NCBI GenBank assembly: GCA_947372105.1
Contig: CANBSH010000023.1
Coordinates: 1 to 32,521 of the forward strand
Reading direction: 5' to 3'
DNA length: 32,521 nt
DNA from: Chitinophagaceae bacterium
GTDB taxonomy: Bacteria > Bacteroidota > Bacteroidia > Chitinophagales > Chitinophagaceae
In this document: piece by piece, positions 8,602-20,400 of the stretch
How positions within the stretch are numbered: position 1 is the stretch's first letter
Layout of the letters: the number at the start of each line of letters is the position of its first letter
Notes under the pieces: model-generated
Seen by the model: only the letters and a program-made list of their open reading frames with translations
Told to the model about the DNA's origin: nothing
The model's database searches: none
Position numbers and translations under genes: made by a program

Positions 8602-9597
8602 CTATGCTAATAAACGAATCGCTTCCATCTCAAACGCTTCTTTATGGATAGGCGCTGTACCTACTAACTCACATACCATTCCGCCGGCTATATTGGCCAT
8701 TTCGGCTGCTAAATTCATATCATGGGTAGTGGCATATACCAAAGAGGCAACTGCAATAACCGTATCGCCTGCGCCGCTTACATCACTAATGGAACGAATA
8801 TGTGTAGGAATTAATTTTTGTTGTTCCCCTTGCGCATAATACACCCCATGTTCAGATAAAGTAATAAAGGAAATAGTATGCTGTAATGCCGCCTGTAAAG
8901 TAGTATGCACTTTGTTCAATTCGGCAATGTTTACCGCAGGGATATTTATTTTCAACCCTTCTTTCACCTCTTTTAAATTGGGTTTAAATAAAGTACAATT
9001 TTGATAAGCTAAAAAGTTTTTTTGTTTTGGATCCACCGAAGTAGGTATTCCCTTTTCATTACACAATTGTATAATAGTTTGAATTACTTTTTTGGTTAAC
9101 ACCCCTTTATTATAATCTTCTAAAATAATTAAAGAAGGTTTTTCTGCTTCCAAATATTTTTTGAAGTTCGCTATCAATTGATCTTCTTCTGCACTAAGAA
9201 TATCCTGAGTATGTTCGTGATCCAAACGCATCATTTGTTGATTACGTCCCATCACTCTTACCTTGTTTGTGGTAATTCTTTTTTCACTTACATGAATATA
9301 CTTTGTGTCAATCCCTTCTTGTTGTAATAAGGCCGTTAAATCGGCTCCTTCCGCATCCTTGCCAATGACTGCAAATAATGTAGTGGGTGCTCCTAAGGAC
9401 CTTAAATTAAGGGCTACATTAGCGGCACCACCTACTCTTAGTTCCTTTCGTTGCAAGGACACAATAGGGACAGGCGCTTCGGGTGAAATACGATCCACCG
9501 AACCCCACCAATAGGTATCTAACATAATATCTCCTACGACACCAATTTTGGTGCTGTTAAAACTTTGAAAGATATTTTTAATGTTAGCTGCGTCCAT
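8602..9597 (-). CDS. HldE/RfaE1-type D-glycero-beta-D-manno-heptose 7-phosphate kinase (PfkB family)
   Basis: The 331-residue PfkB-family kinase matches the kinase half of HldE. Visible motifs are VVGDIMLDTYWWGSVDRISPE (about 20-40), the substrate-binding GGAANVALNLRSLGA (56-70), IILEDYNKGVLT (157-168) and SDVSGAGDTV, with the catalytic Asp at 278. In LPS core synthesis it phosphorylates heptose 7-phosphate at C1. The cytidylyltransferase-like half found in E. coli HldE is absent, so that step must be encoded elsewhere, as in split HldA/HldC systems. It lies 6 bases after the permease stop and 15 before ispD, so the three are probably one operon. Another PfkB sugar kinase is possible but less likely. 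Confidence 0.85.
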   Translation of the reverse strand: MDAANIKNIFQSFNSTKIGVVGDIMLDTYWWGSVDRISPEAPVPIVSLQRKELRVGGAANVALNLRSLGAPTTLFAVIGKDAEGADLTALLQQEGIDTKYIHVSEKRITTNKVRVMGRNQQMMRLDHEHTQDILSAEEDQLIANFKKYLEAEKPSLIILEDYNKGVLTKKVIQTIIQLCNEKGIPTSVDPKQKNFLAYQNCTLFKPNLKEVKEGLKINIPAVNIAELNKVHTTLQAALQHTISFITLSEHGVYYAQGEQQKLIPTHIRSISDVSGAGDTVIAVASLVYATTHDMNLAAEMANIAGGMVCELVGTAPIHKEAFEMEAIRLLA

Positions 9598-9603
9598 AAA
9601 ATT

Positions 9604-11040
9604 CTAATCCTTTTGTTGATTGCGTAATGCGATATAATACAAAGGTATCCCCAATAATGTAATCACTAAACCCCATAATGAATATTTAGGTTCGGTATAT
9701 ACTAAACCCAAGCAAAATACAGTGGCCATTACGATATAAATAGCGGGCATGAATGGATATCCAAAAGCTTTGTAAGGTCGTGGTGTATCAGGTTCTTTTT
9801 TTCTTAAGATGAAAATGCCAATGATAGTAAGCACATAAAAAATAACTACAATAAAAGATACCATGGTTAATAAATCCCCATACTTGCCACTTAAACATAA
9901 TATAGCAGCCACTAAACACTGAATCCATAAGCCATATGCTGGAACTTCATTTTTATTTAAGGTACCTGCCTTTTTAAAGAATAAGCCATCCTTCGCCATA
10001 GTATAGTACACTCTAGATCCAGCTAAAATAAGTCCATTATTACATCCAAAAGTAGATATCATGATCATCACTGCAATTACAATGGTACCAATATTCCCCA
10101 TCACCGCATTTGCAGCAGTAATAGCCACACGATCATTTTCGGCAAAAGCAATATCATTTAAAGGCAATACATGTAAATACATCAAATTGGTGCTCATGTA
10201 TATTAAAGTCACTATAGAGGTACCTAAAAATAAACTCAATCCAATATTACGTTGCGGATTTTTAATTTCACCTGCAATAAAAGTCACATTGTTCCAAGAG
10301 TCACTACTAAAAATAGATCCTACCATAGCTGCAGCCATCAATCCAATTAAAGCAGTCCCTCCTACTGGCACCCATGTATGCGTAACAGATCCATCTGCTA
10401 ATGTGGAAGCAATTGCTTGTTTAGCATCAAATGCATTCGTCCAGTTTTCACTCCAAAAACTATGTTTAGAAAATAAAAATCCTACAATAATTAATCCAAA
10501 TAAAGAAATGAGTTTAGTAAACGTAAATGTATTTTGAATCATCTTGCCTTCCTTCACACCTCGGGTATTCGTATAAGTAAGAAATACAATTAAAGCAATC
10601 GCTAATAGCTGTGCGGCTGATATTTTGATAAAGCCAAGATTGGCAATAATATTATTTTCCCCCACTGCAGGAATTAAATATGCAGTGAACTTACTAAATG
10701 CAACTGCTACCGCAGCAATTGTAGCGGTTTGTATTACTGCAAAAAAGCTCCATCCAAATAAGAAGGCAACCAAAGGATTATAGGCTTTTTGTAAATATAC
10801 ATATTGTCCTCCTGCTTTAGGATACATTGCACTTAATTCACCATAGCTTAATGCAGCAGTAATAGTCATGAAGCCGGTGATTACCCAGGCGGCAATAAGC
10901 CATCCTGAACTTCCCACATATCGTGTAATAGAGGAACTCACAATAAATATTCCAGATCCAATCATACCCCCTGCGACAATCATGGTCGCATCTAAAGCTG
11001 ATAACCTTGGTTTAAATTCGGATGTTTCGTTGGTTGACAT
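9604..11040 (-). CDS. APC-superfamily amino acid permease
   Basis: The 478-residue protein is very hydrophobic, with about 12 predicted membrane-spanning stretches. It starts with the APC signature ALDATMIVAGGMIGSGIFIV in TM1, whose unwound GSGIF segment binds substrate in LeuT-fold transporters. TM2 (AAWVITGFMTITAALSYGEL) and the following AMYPKAGGQYVYL are typical of the LAT/APA-like branch. The substrate is probably an amino acid or exchange pair, but which one cannot be read. It heads the permease-heptose kinase-ispD cluster. That pairing makes no obvious metabolic sense, so co-transcription may be incidental. No consensus promoter was found in the 81 bases upstream, which include the terminator of the OmpH-like gene. 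Confidence 0.88.
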   Translation of the reverse strand: MSTNETSEFKPRLSALDATMIVAGGMIGSGIFIVSSSITRYVGSSGWLIAAWVITGFMTITAALSYGELSAMYPKAGGQYVYLQKAYNPLVAFLFGWSFFAVIQTATIAAVAVAFSKFTAYLIPAVGENNIIANLGFIKISAAQLLAIALIVFLTYTNTRGVKEGKMIQNTFTFTKLISLFGLIIVGFLFSKHSFWSENWTNAFDAKQAIASTLADGSVTHTWVPVGGTALIGLMAAAMVGSIFSSDSWNNVTFIAGEIKNPQRNIGLSLFLGTSIVTLIYMSTNLMYLHVLPLNDIAFAENDRVAITAANAVMGNIGTIVIAVMIMISTFGCNNGLILAGSRVYYTMAKDGLFFKKAGTLNKNEVPAYGLWIQCLVAAILCLSGKYGDLLTMVSFIVVIFYVLTIIGIFILRKKEPDTPRPYKAFGYPFMPAIYIVMATVFCLGLVYTEPKYSLWGLVITLLGIPLYYIALRNQQKD

Positions 11041-11078
11041 AAGTTATTTAATAAAGCGTTTACAATAAATGATACTAT

Positions 11079-11109
11079 AAAAAATCCCTCCCGGAGTATC
11101 GGGAAGGAT
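11079..11109 (-). terminator. Rho-independent terminator after the OmpH-like gene
   Basis: Read on the minus strand, ATCCTTCCCG and CGGGAGGGAT pair over 10 positions, with one T-G pair that becomes a wobble in RNA, around a 6-base loop. A run of 6 T follows. It lies 12 bases after the stop codon of the OmpH-like gene. Confidence 0.85.
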
Positions 11110-11121
11110 TATAAGTTAATA

Positions 11122-11697
11122 CTATTTTTTGGATTTGTATTCCGAATTCAACCCTTTCACAATATCCTCGGTGATATCATAGGCCGTATCCTTGTAATAC
11201 ATTAAATCGGGATTACTTGAAAATATGTAAGCAAAGGCTTTGTTTTTATTATAGCTCTCTAAAAACGCTTCAATTTTTTTCTTTACTTCTTGCAAACGCT
11301 TAAAGCTTTCTTCTTGTAATTCCTGAGACAATTGTTGCTCCTTATTCGTATAATTTTTTTCTAATTGCGCTAACTCCTGTTGACGACTTCCAATTTCTGC
11401 TTGTGATAAATATTGACCATTTTTTTGTAAGTCTTGATACTTCACTGCAAATGCATTTTTCAATGCAGTTAATTGCTTTGAATTTTCCATATCCTTCACT
11501 TGTAAAGCTGATTTTACTTCCTTGAAAAATTCATAGTTGTTTTGAATTGAATCAATTTCAAAATAAGCCACTTTAGTCCCCCCTGCTGTTAATGCACTTG
11601 ATTTAATAGGGGTATTGGTTTCACTAAAATGTAAAAAATACAATACCGCTACAGCAATTACTAACACTCCATTGATGACCCAATTAATTGACTTCAT
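11122..11697 (-). CDS. OmpH/Skp-like periplasmic protein with N-terminal membrane anchor
   Basis: The 191-residue protein has one N-terminal hydrophobic segment (WVINGVLVIAVAVLYFLHF, about 6-24). A short beta segment (GTKVAYFEIDSIQNNYEFFKE) with the VAYFEIDSI pattern of OmpH/Skp proteins comes next, then a long charged region at about 60-150 that should form the antiparallel coiled-coil tentacles of Skp, and a small C-terminal beta part. Skp chaperones outer-membrane proteins in the periplasm. Here the anchor seems uncleaved, so it may stay membrane-bound. It lies downstream of rpoC but is separated by a strong terminator, so it should have its own promoter in 11,698-11,782. I could not identify that promoter. 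Confidence 0.8.
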   Translation of the reverse strand: MKSINWVINGVLVIAVAVLYFLHFSETNTPIKSSALTAGGTKVAYFEIDSIQNNYEFFKEVKSALQVKDMENSKQLTALKNAFAVKYQDLQKNGQYLSQAEIGSRQQELAQLEKNYTNKEQQLSQELQEESFKRLQEVKKKIEAFLESYNKNKAFAYIFSSNPDLMYYKDTAYDITEDIVKGLNSEYKSKK

Positions 11698-11775
11698 TTG
11701 ATTCTTTTTGTTTTAAAAAAGCGATTTGTGAAAACCGCCTTACTGTATAAAAATAAGAAAAAACGAAGGGATAAA

Positions 11776-11816
11776 AAATAAAAAAAGGCAGGAAATATGA
11801 CTATTTCCTGCCTTTT
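11776..11816 (-). terminator. rpoC: Strong terminator of the rpoBC unit
   Basis: A perfect 15-bp inverted repeat pairs 11783-11797 with 11802-11816 around the loop TGAC. Seven or more T residues follow on the minus strand (A-rich 11,774-11,786 on plus). It starts 24 bases after the rpoC stop and is the clearest intrinsic terminator in the window. Confidence 0.92.
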
Positions 11817-11839
11817 AACAAAATCTCTATCAGAATGTA

Positions 11840-14800
11840 TTATTCTTCTTCGTCAAAGCTCATTGCTTCGCGGGTAGTAGCTAATACTTCATATTCTTCC
11901 TTGCTTCCAACGATCAATTTCTCGAATTCTTTTTGACCGGTACCTGCAGGAATTAAATGTCCTGTAATAACGTTCTCTTTCAATCCTAACATCAAGTCCA
12001 CTTTACCTTGGATTGCCGCTTGGCTTAATACCTTAGTTGTTTCTTGGAATGATGCAGCAGAAATCCAGCTTTGAACGCCTAAAGATGCTTTTGTAATACC
12101 TAATAATACTGGACGAGCTGTAGCAGGTTTTGCATCACGCACTTCTACTACTTTTTTGTCTGCACGACGTAAGATAGAATTCTCTTCTCTTAATTCACGT
12201 ACAGTAACAATTTGTCCAGCTTTTAATTTAGCACTTTCACCAGCATCAGTGACTACTTTCTTATCGTAGATACGATCGTTCTCTTCGATAAAATCAAAGC
12301 GATCTTCTAAGTCCTCCTCTAAGAATTTAGTATCTCCAGCGTCAACGATTTCTACTTTCTTCATCATTTGACGTACAATTACCTCAATGTGTTTGTCATT
12401 GATTTTTACACCTTGTAGACGATATACTTCTTGAATTTCATTTACAACGTATTCTTGTACAGCAAATGGACCTCTGATGGATAAAATATCAGCAGGTGCA
12501 ATTTGACCATCAGACAATGGTGATCCAGCTTTAACGAAGTCACTATCTTGAACCAAGATTTGACGTGTTAATGGAACTAGATATTTCTTCACCATACCGT
12601 CTTTAGATTCTACTATAATTTCACGGTTACCACGCTTGATATTACCAAATGCTACGATACCATCAATTTCACAAACAATCGCAGGGTTACCTGGATTACG
12701 TGCTTCAAATAATTCAGTAACACGAGGTAAACCTCCAGTGATATCCTTCAACTTACCTAATACTCTAGGAATTTTAACTAATACATGACCCGCTTTCACT
12801 TCAATACCTTCTTCGATGATGATATGTGAACCTACTGGTAAGTTGTACATTTTATTATCCTTCGTACCTTCTAATATGATAGTTGGTATTTTAGTTTTAT
12901 CCTTAGATTCAATAACCACTTTTTCACGGTGACCTGTTTGCTCATCCGCTTCATCGCGATACGTAAATCCTTCAGTGATATTTTCAAACTTAATTTTACC
13001 ATTTTGTTCAGCCACCACCACATTATTAAATGGATCCCAAGTACAAATTACATCTCCTTTTTTCACTTGAGCACCATCTTTAACAGCTAATAAAGCACCG
13101 TAAGGAACGTTGTTGGTAATCATTAAACGGTCGTTTTTAACGTCCATAATTCTTACTTCACCTGTACGTCCAATAACTACTTTTACTTTATTACCATCAT
13201 TATTCACCACATCTACAGTACGTAAACCATCAAATTGGATAGTACCATCAAACTTAGCGTTTAAGCTAGATTCAACAGAAGAGGATCCCGCAACACCACC
13301 CACGTGGAAAGTACGTAATGTCAACTGTGTACCTGGTTCACCAATGGATTGTGCAGCGATAATACCTACTGCATCACCTTTTTGAGTTACATATCCTGTA
13401 GCTAAATTGCGACCATAACATTTCACACACACACCACGTTTGCTTTCGCAAGTTAAAACAGAACGAATTTCAACTGTTTCAATACCCGCATCTTCCATAG
13501 CGCGAGCAGTATCAATTGTAATTTCATCTCCTGCTTCCACCATTAATTCACTCGTGATTGGATTAAATACAGCATGTAATGAATTACGTCCTTCAATTCT
13601 ATCTGCTAATGGTTCAATGATATCTTCGTTATCTTTTAAAGCACTTGTTGCAATACCACGTAATGTTCCACAATCTTCTTCAGAGATAACAACGTCTTGA
13701 GATACATCCACTAAACGACGAGTTAAGTAACCCGCATCCGCAGTTTTCAACGCCGTATCCGCCAAACCTTTACGCGCACCGTGTGTTGAAATAAAGTAAT
13801 CCAATACGTTCAATCCACCTTTAAAGTTAGATAAGATTGGGTTTTCAATAACCTCAGATCCTGTACTACCACTCTTACGAGGTTTAGCCATCAATCCACG
13901 AATACCTACTAACTGCTTCACCTGTGTTTTACTACCTCTCGCTCCAGAATCCAACATCATATAAACTGAGTTGAAACCTTGCTTATCGATAGCCATTTCA
14001 CGAATTAAAGTTTCGGTGATACGTGTATCTACTCTACTCCAAATATCAATAACCTGGTTATAACGCTCATTGTTCGTGATTAAACCCATGTTGTAGTTTT
14101 CCCAAACTTCTTCCACTTCCACTTTTGCTGCTTCCAACAATTCGTGTCTTGTTTCAGGAACTACTAAGTCGTTTACGTTAAATGACAATCCACCACGGAA
14201 GGCCATTCTAAATCCTAATGTTTTAATATCATCCAAGAATTTAGCAGTAGTAGGAACGTCAGTGATTTTAATAATATCACCAATGATTTCTCTCAAGCTT
14301 TTCTTAGTTAATAAAGCATTAACATACCCTACCGCTTTTGGAACGTGTTGGTTAAATAAAACACGACCTACAGTGGTATCAATTAATTTAGAAACTAAAA
14401 CGCCGTTTTCACGAACCAATGTTTTTACTTTAATATTAGCGTGTAAGTCAGCTTTTTGTTCATTGTATGCAATTACAACTTCATCTAAGTTATAGAATGC
14501 TTTACCTTGACCTTTGATGGTTTCGGTAGCAGTCGTTACTTTACCCTTTGTTATATAGTATAAACCTAACACCATGTCCTGAGAAGGAAGTGTGATTGGA
14601 GTACCATTTTGCGGGTTCAAGATGTTGTGTGAAGACAACATTAATAATTGTGCTTCTAAGATAGACGCATGGCTTAACGGCACATGCACCGCCATTTGGT
14701 CACCATCAAAATCGGCGTTGAACGCTGAAGTAACCAATGGGTGTAATTGAATGGCCTTACCTTCTACCAATTTAGGTTGGAAAGCTTGGATAGATAAACG

Positions 14801-16126
14801 GTGCAATGTTGGGGCTCGGTTTAACATAACCGGATGACCTTTCAATATATTTTCTAAGATATCCCAAATCACAGCTTCTTTTTTATCTACTAATTTCTTA
14901 GCAGACTTCACTGTTTTTACGATACCTCTTTCAATTAATTTACGAATAATAAATGGCTTAAATAATTCCGCTGCCATATCCTTAGGTAATCCGCACTCGT
15001 GCATTTTTAAATCAGGCCCTACTACGATTACAGAACGTCCGGAATAATCCACACGCTTACCTAATAAGTTTTGACGGAAACGTCCTTGCTTACCTTTTAA
15101 TACGTCAGATAAAGATTTTAAAGCACGACCACCTTCTGCTTTCACCGCATTTGATTTACGGCTATTGTCAAATAATGAATCGATCGCCTCTTGCAACATA
15201 CGTTTTTCATTACGTAAGATGACTTCTGGCGCTTTAATTTCCAACAAACGCTTTAAACGATTGTTACGGATAATGACACGACGATATAAATCATTCAAAT
15301 CAGAAGACGCAAAACGGCCACCATCTAATGGCACCAATGGACGTAATTCTGGAGGAATAACAGGAATGTATTTCATCACCATCCACTCAGGTTGGTTCGT
15401 GATGTGTGTTTTAGCTTCACGGAAAGATTCCACAACACTTAAACGTTTTAAAGCATCTGCTTTACGTTGTTGAGAAGTTTCGTTAGCAGCTGCATTACGT
15501 AAAGAGAAACTTAATTCATCTAAATCTAATAAACCTAATAAATCGTGTACCGCGTCGGCACCCATTTTAGCGATGAACTTTTGTGGATCATCATCAGGTA
15601 AATATTGATTTTCTTTTGGTAAAGCATCTAATAAATCAAGATATTCTTCTTCCGTTAATAAGTCAGCTACTTTTAAGTTATCCTTAATACCTGGTTGTAT
15701 TACTACATAACGCTCATAGTAAATGATAGTTTCTAATTTCTTAGAACTCATTCCTAATAAGTAACCAATTTTGTTAGGTAAACTTTTGAAGTACCAAATG
15801 TGTACGACAGGAACCACTAATTTAATGTGACCCATACGCTCACGACGCACTTTTTTCTCTGTTACTTCTACACCACAACGATCACACACAATACCCTTAT
15901 AACGAATACGCTTATATTTTCCACAAGCACACTCATAGTCCTTTACTGGACCAAAAATACGCTCACAGAAAAGACCATCGCGTTCAGGCTTGTAGGTACG
16001 ATAGTTAATAGTTTCAGGTTTCAACACTTCCCCAAAACTTCTTTCCAAAATACTATCTGGCGATGCCAAACTGATAGTGATTTGCGAAAAAGCAGGACGT
16101 TGTCTATTCTCTTTTTTGAATGCCAT
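11840..16126 (-). CDS. rpoC: DNA-directed RNA polymerase subunit beta'
   Basis: The catalytic beta' subunit of RNA polymerase has 1428 residues, a normal length for Bacteroidota. The active-site motif NADFDGDQ places the Mg2+-binding aspartates at 472, 474 and 476. The N-terminal zinc ribbon is intact, with Cys66, Cys68, Cys81 and Cys84 (ECACG and VCDRCG). The second zinc site is present as EEDCGTLRG plus [12 protein letters not shown]. The bridge helix and trigger loop fall around [16 protein letters not shown]. The C-terminus is acidic (FDEEE). It follows rpoB by 80 bases on the same strand and ends before a strong terminator, so rpoBC closes the supercluster. Confidence 0.99.
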   Translation of the reverse strand: MAFKKENRQRPAFSQITISLASPDSILERSFGEVLKPETINYRTYKPERDGLFCERIFGPVKDYECACGKYKRIRYKGIVCDRCGVEVTEKKVRRERMGHIKLVVPVVHIWYFKSLPNKIGYLLGMSSKKLETIIYYERYVVIQPGIKDNLKVADLLTEEEYLDLLDALPKENQYLPDDDPQKFIAKMGADAVHDLLGLLDLDELSFSLRNAAANETSQQRKADALKRLSVVESFREAKTHITNQPEWMVMKYIPVIPPELRPLVPLDGGRFASSDLNDLYRRVIIRNNRLKRLLEIKAPEVILRNEKRMLQEAIDSLFDNSRKSNAVKAEGGRALKSLSDVLKGKQGRFRQNLLGKRVDYSGRSVIVVGPDLKMHECGLPKDMAAELFKPFIIRKLIERGIVKTVKSAKKLVDKKEAVIWDILENILKGHPVMLNRAPTLHRLSIQAFQPKLVEGKAIQLHPLVTSAFNADFDGDQMAVHVPLSHASILEAQLLMLSSHNILNPQNGTPITLPSQDMVLGLYYITKGKVTTATETIKGQGKAFYNLDEVVIAYNEQKADLHANIKVKTLVRENGVLVSKLIDTTVGRVLFNQHVPKAVGYVNALLTKKSLREIIGDIIKITDVPTTAKFLDDIKTLGFRMAFRGGLSFNVNDLVVPETRHELLEAAKVEVEEVWENYNMGLITNNERYNQVIDIWSRVDTRITETLIREMAIDKQGFNSVYMMLDSGARGSKTQVKQLVGIRGLMAKPRKSGSTGSEVIENPILSNFKGGLNVLDYFISTHGARKGLADTALKTADAGYLTRRLVDVSQDVVISEEDCGTLRGIATSALKDNEDIIEPLADRIEGRNSLHAVFNPITSELMVEAGDEITIDTARAMEDAGIETVEIRSVLTCESKRGVCVKCYGRNLATGYVTQKGDAVGIIAAQSIGEPGTQLTLRTFHVGGVAGSSSVESSLNAKFDGTIQFDGLRTVDVVNNDGNKVKVVIGRTGEVRIMDVKNDRLMITNNVPYGALLAVKDGAQVKKGDVICTWDPFNNVVVAEQNGKIKFENITEGFTYRDEADEQTGHREKVVIESKDKTKIPTIILEGTKDNKMYNLPVGSHIIIEEGIEVKAGHVLVKIPRVLGKLKDITGGLPRVTELFEARNPGNPAIVCEIDGIVAFGNIKRGNREIIVESKDGMVKKYLVPLTRQILVQDSDFVKAGSPLSDGQIAPADILSIRGPFAVQEYVVNEIQEVYRLQGVKINDKHIEVIVRQMMKKVEIVDAGDTKFLEEDLEDRFDFIEENDRIYDKKVVTDAGESAKLKAGQIVTVRELREENSILRRADKKVVEVRDAKPATARPVLLGITKASLGVQSWISAASFQETTKVLSQAAIQGKVDLMLGLKENVITGHLIPAGTGQKEFEKLIVGSKEEYEVLATTREAMSFDEEE

Positions 16127-16206
16127 ATTATTTATTCATTTTGTCCCGGTATTAACACCAGGAACATTATTTAAGAATGGGTGACTATTTGATTTTATCT
16201 ATTTGA

Positions 16207-19200
16207 TTATTCAAATTTTAAATCTAAACCTAATCCTCTCAATTCATGTACTAACACATTGAATGATTCTGGTATACCTGGCTTAGGAATATTCTCGCCT
16301 TTTACAATGGCTTCATATGTCTTAGCTCTACCAATAATATCATCCGATTTCAAGGTTAATAATTCTTGTAAGATGTTAGAGGCACCATATGCTTCCAATG
16401 CCCAAACCTCCATCTCACCAAAACGTTGACCTCCAAATTGTGCTTTACCGCCTAATGGTTGTTGTGTAATTAAGCTGTATGGTCCAATAGAACGAGCATG
16501 CATCTTATCATCCACCATGTGGTGTAATTTGATCATATAGATCACACCCACAGATGTTTTTTGGTGGAAACGTTCTCCGGTTTCACCATCAAATAAATAA
16601 GTATGTCCGTTATTTGGAATTTCAGCTTTATCACATAACTCTTCAATTTCGGTAGTACTAGCTCCGTCAAAAATTGGAGTTGCAAACTTCACGCCTAACT
16701 TTTTACCTGTCCAACCTAAGATGGTTTCATAGATTTGACCCAAGTTCATACGAGAAGGTACCCCTAATGGATTCAATACGATATCCACTGGTGTTCCGTC
16801 TTCCATGAAAGGCATATCCTCAGCACGTACAATTTTAGCAACGATACCTTTATTACCATGACGACCCGCCATTTTATCACCCACTTTTAACTTACGCTTG
16901 ACTGCTAAGTAAACCTTAGCTAATTTTAATACCCCTGCTGGTAATTCATCCCCAATAGAAATATTAAATTTCTCGCGCTTGTAACGACCTAATTCCTCAT
17001 TGTACTTAATACTGAAATTATGTAATAGGGTATTTACTAAATCGTCTGTTTTTTTATCTCCTGTCCAACCTAATGGATTCACATTTTGGAAATCAATCAC
17101 TGCTAAGTTTTTAGCATTGAATTTGCTTCCTTTAGAAATTAATGTTTCACCAAAGTTGTTTACGACACCTGGAGTCGTTTGATCTTTTAATAAAGTTTGT
17201 AATTTTTCAACTAATAACTCTTTTAAAGAACTGAAGTTTAATTCGTGTTGTTTTTCAACTTTATCTAACAATGCTTTCTCACGTACTTTACCGCTCTTAT
17301 CTTTCTTAGCACGTTGGAAAAGTTTTTTATCAATCACGACCCCTTCTGTACCATTAGGCGCTTTCAAGGAAGCATCTTTTGCATCACCTGCTTTGTCACC
17401 AAAGATAGCGCGCAATAATTTTTCCTCTGGAGTAGGATCAGATTCTCCTTTAGGAGTGATCTTACCTATTAATATATCACCTTCTTTTACAGTTGCTCCA
17501 ATACGAATAATACCATGCTCATCTAAATCCTTTGTCGCTTCTTCAGAAACGTTTGGAATGTCAGAAGTTAATTCTTCCTCTCCTAATTTAGTGTCACGTA
17601 CTTCTAATTCGTATTCATCAATGTGGATAGATGTGAAAAGATCTTCACGTACTACTCTTTCGCTGATTACAATCGCATCTTCAAAGTTGTACCCTTTCCA
17701 TGGCATGAACGCCACTTGTAAGTTACGACCCAATGCAACTTCACCATCTTTAGTAGCATATCCTTCTGTTAAGAAATCTCCTTTTTTAACTTTTTGTCCT
17801 TTTCTAACTGCTGGACGTAAGTTGATACAAGTAGATTGGTTGGTTTTAATGAACTTAGTTAATTTATAAATAATTAAGTCCTCATTGAAACTTACCAAAC
17901 GATCCATTTCATTACGGTTGTAACGAACATGAATTTCATTTGCATCTACAAATTCAATTACGCCATCTCCTTCAGAGTGTAATTGAATTCTTGCATCACG
18001 AGCTGCCTTTCCTTCCAAACCAGTACCTACGATAGGAACTTCTGGACGAATTAAAGGAACCGCTTGACGTTGCATGTTAGATCCCATCAAAGCACGGTTA
18101 GCATCATCATGTTCCAAGAATGGAATTAACGAAGCACTCAAACCAACAATTTGGTTAGGGGCAACGTCCATGAATTCAACTTCCCCTTTATCTAAAATTG
18201 GGAAATCACCTGTTTGACGAGAAACCACTTTATCTAAACTAAATTCACTCTTATCATTCAAAGGTGAATTTGATTGCGCAATTTTTGCATTATCTTCTTC
18301 TTCTGCACTCAAGAAAGTTAAATGCTTCATGTTCACTTTACCATTGTCTACTTTACGGTAAGGTGTTTCAATGAAGCCCATATCGTTGATTTTTGCGTGT
18401 ACACACAAAGTAGAAATCAAACCAATGTTGGGTCCTTCTGGAGTCTCGATAGTACATAAACGACCGTAGTGAGAATAGTGTACGTCACGAACCTCGAAAC
18501 CTGCACGCTCACGACTTAAACCACCGGGTCCTAATGCGGAGATACGACGCTTATGCGTGATCTCACTTAATGGGTTGGTTTGATCTAAGAATTGAGACAA
18601 CTGAGAAGTTCCGAAGAAAGAATTAATAACAGAAGATAAAGTACGCGCGTTGATTAAATCTACTGGCGTAAATACTTCGTTATCACGTACGTTCATACGC
18701 TCACGAATAGTACGCGCCATACGCGCCAAACCTACTCCAAATTGAGCATACAATTGTTCTCCTACCGTACGAACACGACGGTTGCTTAAGTGATCGATGT
18801 CATCAATCTCAGCTTTACCATTTGTTAAGCGTACTAAATATTTTACGATTTCAATGATGTCATTTTTAGTCAATACTTTTTTCTCAAAAGCTAAATCGTG
18901 ACCTAACTTTTTATTGATTTTGTAACGACCTACTTCTCCTAAATCATAACGTTTGTCAGAGAAGAATAATTTGTCAATGATACCACGAGCCGTTTCATTA
19001 TCTGGAGCATCAGCACCACGTAATTGACGGTAAATATGTTGAACCGCTTCTAACTCGGAGTTAGAAGTGTCTTTGTTTAAAGTATTGTAGATGATTGCAT
19101 AGTCGCCGCCCACGTCTTCTTTTTGAATGAATACGCTCTTAGCTCCCATTTCGATAATTAAGTTGATACCATCTTGATCTAATACGGTATCACGCTCCAT

Positions 19201-20010
19201 TACGATTTCATTACGCTCGATACTTACAACTTCACCAGTATCTTCATCTACGAAATCTTCTACCCATGTTCTTAAAACACGAGCAGCTAATTTTTTACCA
19301 ACTTGATTCGCTAAAGTTTTTTTATCTGCTTTTACTTCATCAGCCATTCCAAATAATTCCAAGATGTCCTTATCAGTTTCAAAACCAATAGAACGTAACA
19401 AAGTTGTTACAGGGAATTTTTTCTTACGGTCGATGTAAGCATACATCACGTTGTTAATATCGGTAGCAAATTCCATCCATGCGCCTTTGAAAGGAATCAC
19501 ACGAGCAGAATAAATTTTGGTTCCATTAGGATGCGTAGATTGTCCAAAGAATACACCAGGTGAACGGTGTAACTGAGAAACCACTACACGCTCCGCTCCA
19601 TTAATTACAAAGGTACCGCGAGGTGTCATGTAAGGAATGTTTCCTAAGAAAACATCTTGCACGATGGTTTGGAAATCAACGTGCTCCTCATCATTACAAC
19701 TCAAACGCAACTTTGCTTTTAAAGGCACAGCGTAAGTTAAACCACGTTCCATACACTCATCAATAGTGTAGCGTGGTGGATCGATAAAATAATCCAAGAA
19801 TTCCAAAACGAAAATGTTACGTGTATCAGTGATAGGAAAATTTTCCTTGAATACACGGAACAATCCTTCCACATTTCTGCGATCAGGTGTTGTTTCTAAT
19901 TGGAAGAATTCTTTGAAAGATTCTAACTGAATGTCAAGTAAGTCTGGTGCTTCGGCAACGTGTTTGATTTTACCAAAGTTGACTCTGTTGTTCAAGTTTG
20001 TTGTAGACAT
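16207..20010 (-). CDS. rpoB: DNA-directed RNA polymerase subunit beta
   Basis: RpoB has 1267 residues. Canonical features include [16 protein letters not shown] near the N-terminus, the rifampicin pocket, [11 protein letters not shown] with the conserved lysines near the active site, and the C-terminal [18 protein letters not shown] that clamps onto beta'. In the rifampicin region ([24 protein letters not shown]) the residues matching E. coli D516, H526 and S531 are all wild type, His526 being His486 here. The protein is therefore predicted to be rifampicin-sensitive; this is inferred from sequence only. A 428-base gap with a terminator and its own promoter separates it from rplL. Confidence 0.99.
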   Translation of the reverse strand: MSTTNLNNRVNFGKIKHVAEAPDLLDIQLESFKEFFQLETTPDRRNVEGLFRVFKENFPITDTRNIFVLEFLDYFIDPPRYTIDECMERGLTYAVPLKAKLRLSCNDEEHVDFQTIVQDVFLGNIPYMTPRGTFVINGAERVVVSQLHRSPGVFFGQSTHPNGTKIYSARVIPFKGAWMEFATDINNVMYAYIDRKKKFPVTTLLRSIGFETDKDILELFGMADEVKADKKTLANQVGKKLAARVLRTWVEDFVDEDTGEVVSIERNEIVMERDTVLDQDGINLIIEMGAKSVFIQKEDVGGDYAIIYNTLNKDTSNSELEAVQHIYRQLRGADAPDNETARGIIDKLFFSDKRYDLGEVGRYKINKKLGHDLAFEKKVLTKNDIIEIVKYLVRLTNGKAEIDDIDHLSNRRVRTVGEQLYAQFGVGLARMARTIRERMNVRDNEVFTPVDLINARTLSSVINSFFGTSQLSQFLDQTNPLSEITHKRRISALGPGGLSRERAGFEVRDVHYSHYGRLCTIETPEGPNIGLISTLCVHAKINDMGFIETPYRKVDNGKVNMKHLTFLSAEEEDNAKIAQSNSPLNDKSEFSLDKVVSRQTGDFPILDKGEVEFMDVAPNQIVGLSASLIPFLEHDDANRALMGSNMQRQAVPLIRPEVPIVGTGLEGKAARDARIQLHSEGDGVIEFVDANEIHVRYNRNEMDRLVSFNEDLIIYKLTKFIKTNQSTCINLRPAVRKGQKVKKGDFLTEGYATKDGEVALGRNLQVAFMPWKGYNFEDAIVISERVVREDLFTSIHIDEYELEVRDTKLGEEELTSDIPNVSEEATKDLDEHGIIRIGATVKEGDILIGKITPKGESDPTPEEKLLRAIFGDKAGDAKDASLKAPNGTEGVVIDKKLFQRAKKDKSGKVREKALLDKVEKQHELNFSSLKELLVEKLQTLLKDQTTPGVVNNFGETLISKGSKFNAKNLAVIDFQNVNPLGWTGDKKTDDLVNTLLHNFSIKYNEELGRYKREKFNISIGDELPAGVLKLAKVYLAVKRKLKVGDKMAGRHGNKGIVAKIVRAEDMPFMEDGTPVDIVLNPLGVPSRMNLGQIYETILGWTGKKLGVKFATPIFDGASTTEIEELCDKAEIPNNGHTYLFDGETGERFHQKTSVGVIYMIKLHHMVDDKMHARSIGPYSLITQQPLGGKAQFGGQRFGEMEVWALEAYGASNILQELLTLKSDDIIGRAKTYEAIVKGENIPKPGIPESFNVLVHELRGLGLDLKFE

Positions 20011-20138
20011 ACGGTATAAACCAGGTTTTATTGCAATAAAATATTTGGTAGCATTTTGCTTAAAGATTGACTATCAGTAACACAGATAAGTGGCCACACT
20101 GTAATACCAATAGACAATACGCCCAAAATAAAGGATTG

Positions 20139-20173
20139 CAAAGTTAAGGAAAATGAAGGACTTTTAAAAACAA
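20139..20173 (-). promoter_or_regulatory. Candidate Bacteroidota-type promoter of rpoBC
   Basis: On the minus strand TAACTTTGCA (core 20139-20146) matches the -7 consensus TAnnTTTG, including the common trailing CA. A TTG at 20171-20173 lies 24 bases upstream, slightly longer than the usual 19-21. Transcription would begin near 20,133, leaving a leader of about 120 bases before the rpoB ATG. Confidence 0.55.
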
Positions 20174-20279
20174 ATTTTGTACCAAACCCATTGATTTTGA
20201 GTATTTTTTTTCAAAAAATGCCAAACTAGGTCAAAATGTCATATAATGTATAAAATACATTTGTAAATTATTGGTTAGC

Positions 20280-20311
20280 AATATTAATTTACATTATTAA
20301 AAATTAATATT
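20280..20311. repeat. AT-only perfect 11-bp inverted repeat upstream of the rpoB promoter
   Basis: AATATTAATTT (20280-20290) and its exact reverse complement (20301-20311) flank a 10-base spacer. It lies about 135 bases upstream of the rpoB -7 element and 50 bases downstream of the rplL terminator, so it is probably a DNA site (operator or curved DNA) and not part of a transcript. It could also be chance in very AT-rich DNA. Confidence 0.5.
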
Positions 20312-20360
20312 CATGGTCCCCTACTTCCTTCCTTTTTTTTCTTAGGGTTTCATTAACAAA

Positions 20361-20400
20361 AAAGGTCACCCTGGGCGGATGCCCGGGATGACCTTTTTTT
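20361..20400 (-). terminator. Terminator between rplL and rpoB
   Basis: On the minus strand GGTCATCCCGGGC pairs with GCCCAGGGTGACC around the loop ATCC: 13 positions with one G-U wobble and one C-A mismatch. T-rich flanks lie on both sides, so it could work in both directions. It lies about 40 bases after the rplL stop and should end the rplKAJL transcript before rpoB. Confidence 0.85.

Noticed and set aside
10061-10537. 158-codon open frame on the plus strand
   Set aside because: It lies antisense inside the amino-acid permease gene, and the protein shows no family pattern.
9604-11040. Permease and heptose kinase as a functional pair
   Set aside because: The genes are close enough for an operon, but no known pathway links the products. 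The proximity alone does not support a new system.
17393-17869. 158-codon open frame on the plus strand
   Set aside because: It lies wholly antisense to rpoB, a clear complete gene.
20256-20263. TACATTTG on the plus strand in the rplL-rpoB gap
   Set aside because: It would drive transcription antisense to rplL with no gene, no -33 element is present, and such matches are expected in AT-rich DNA.
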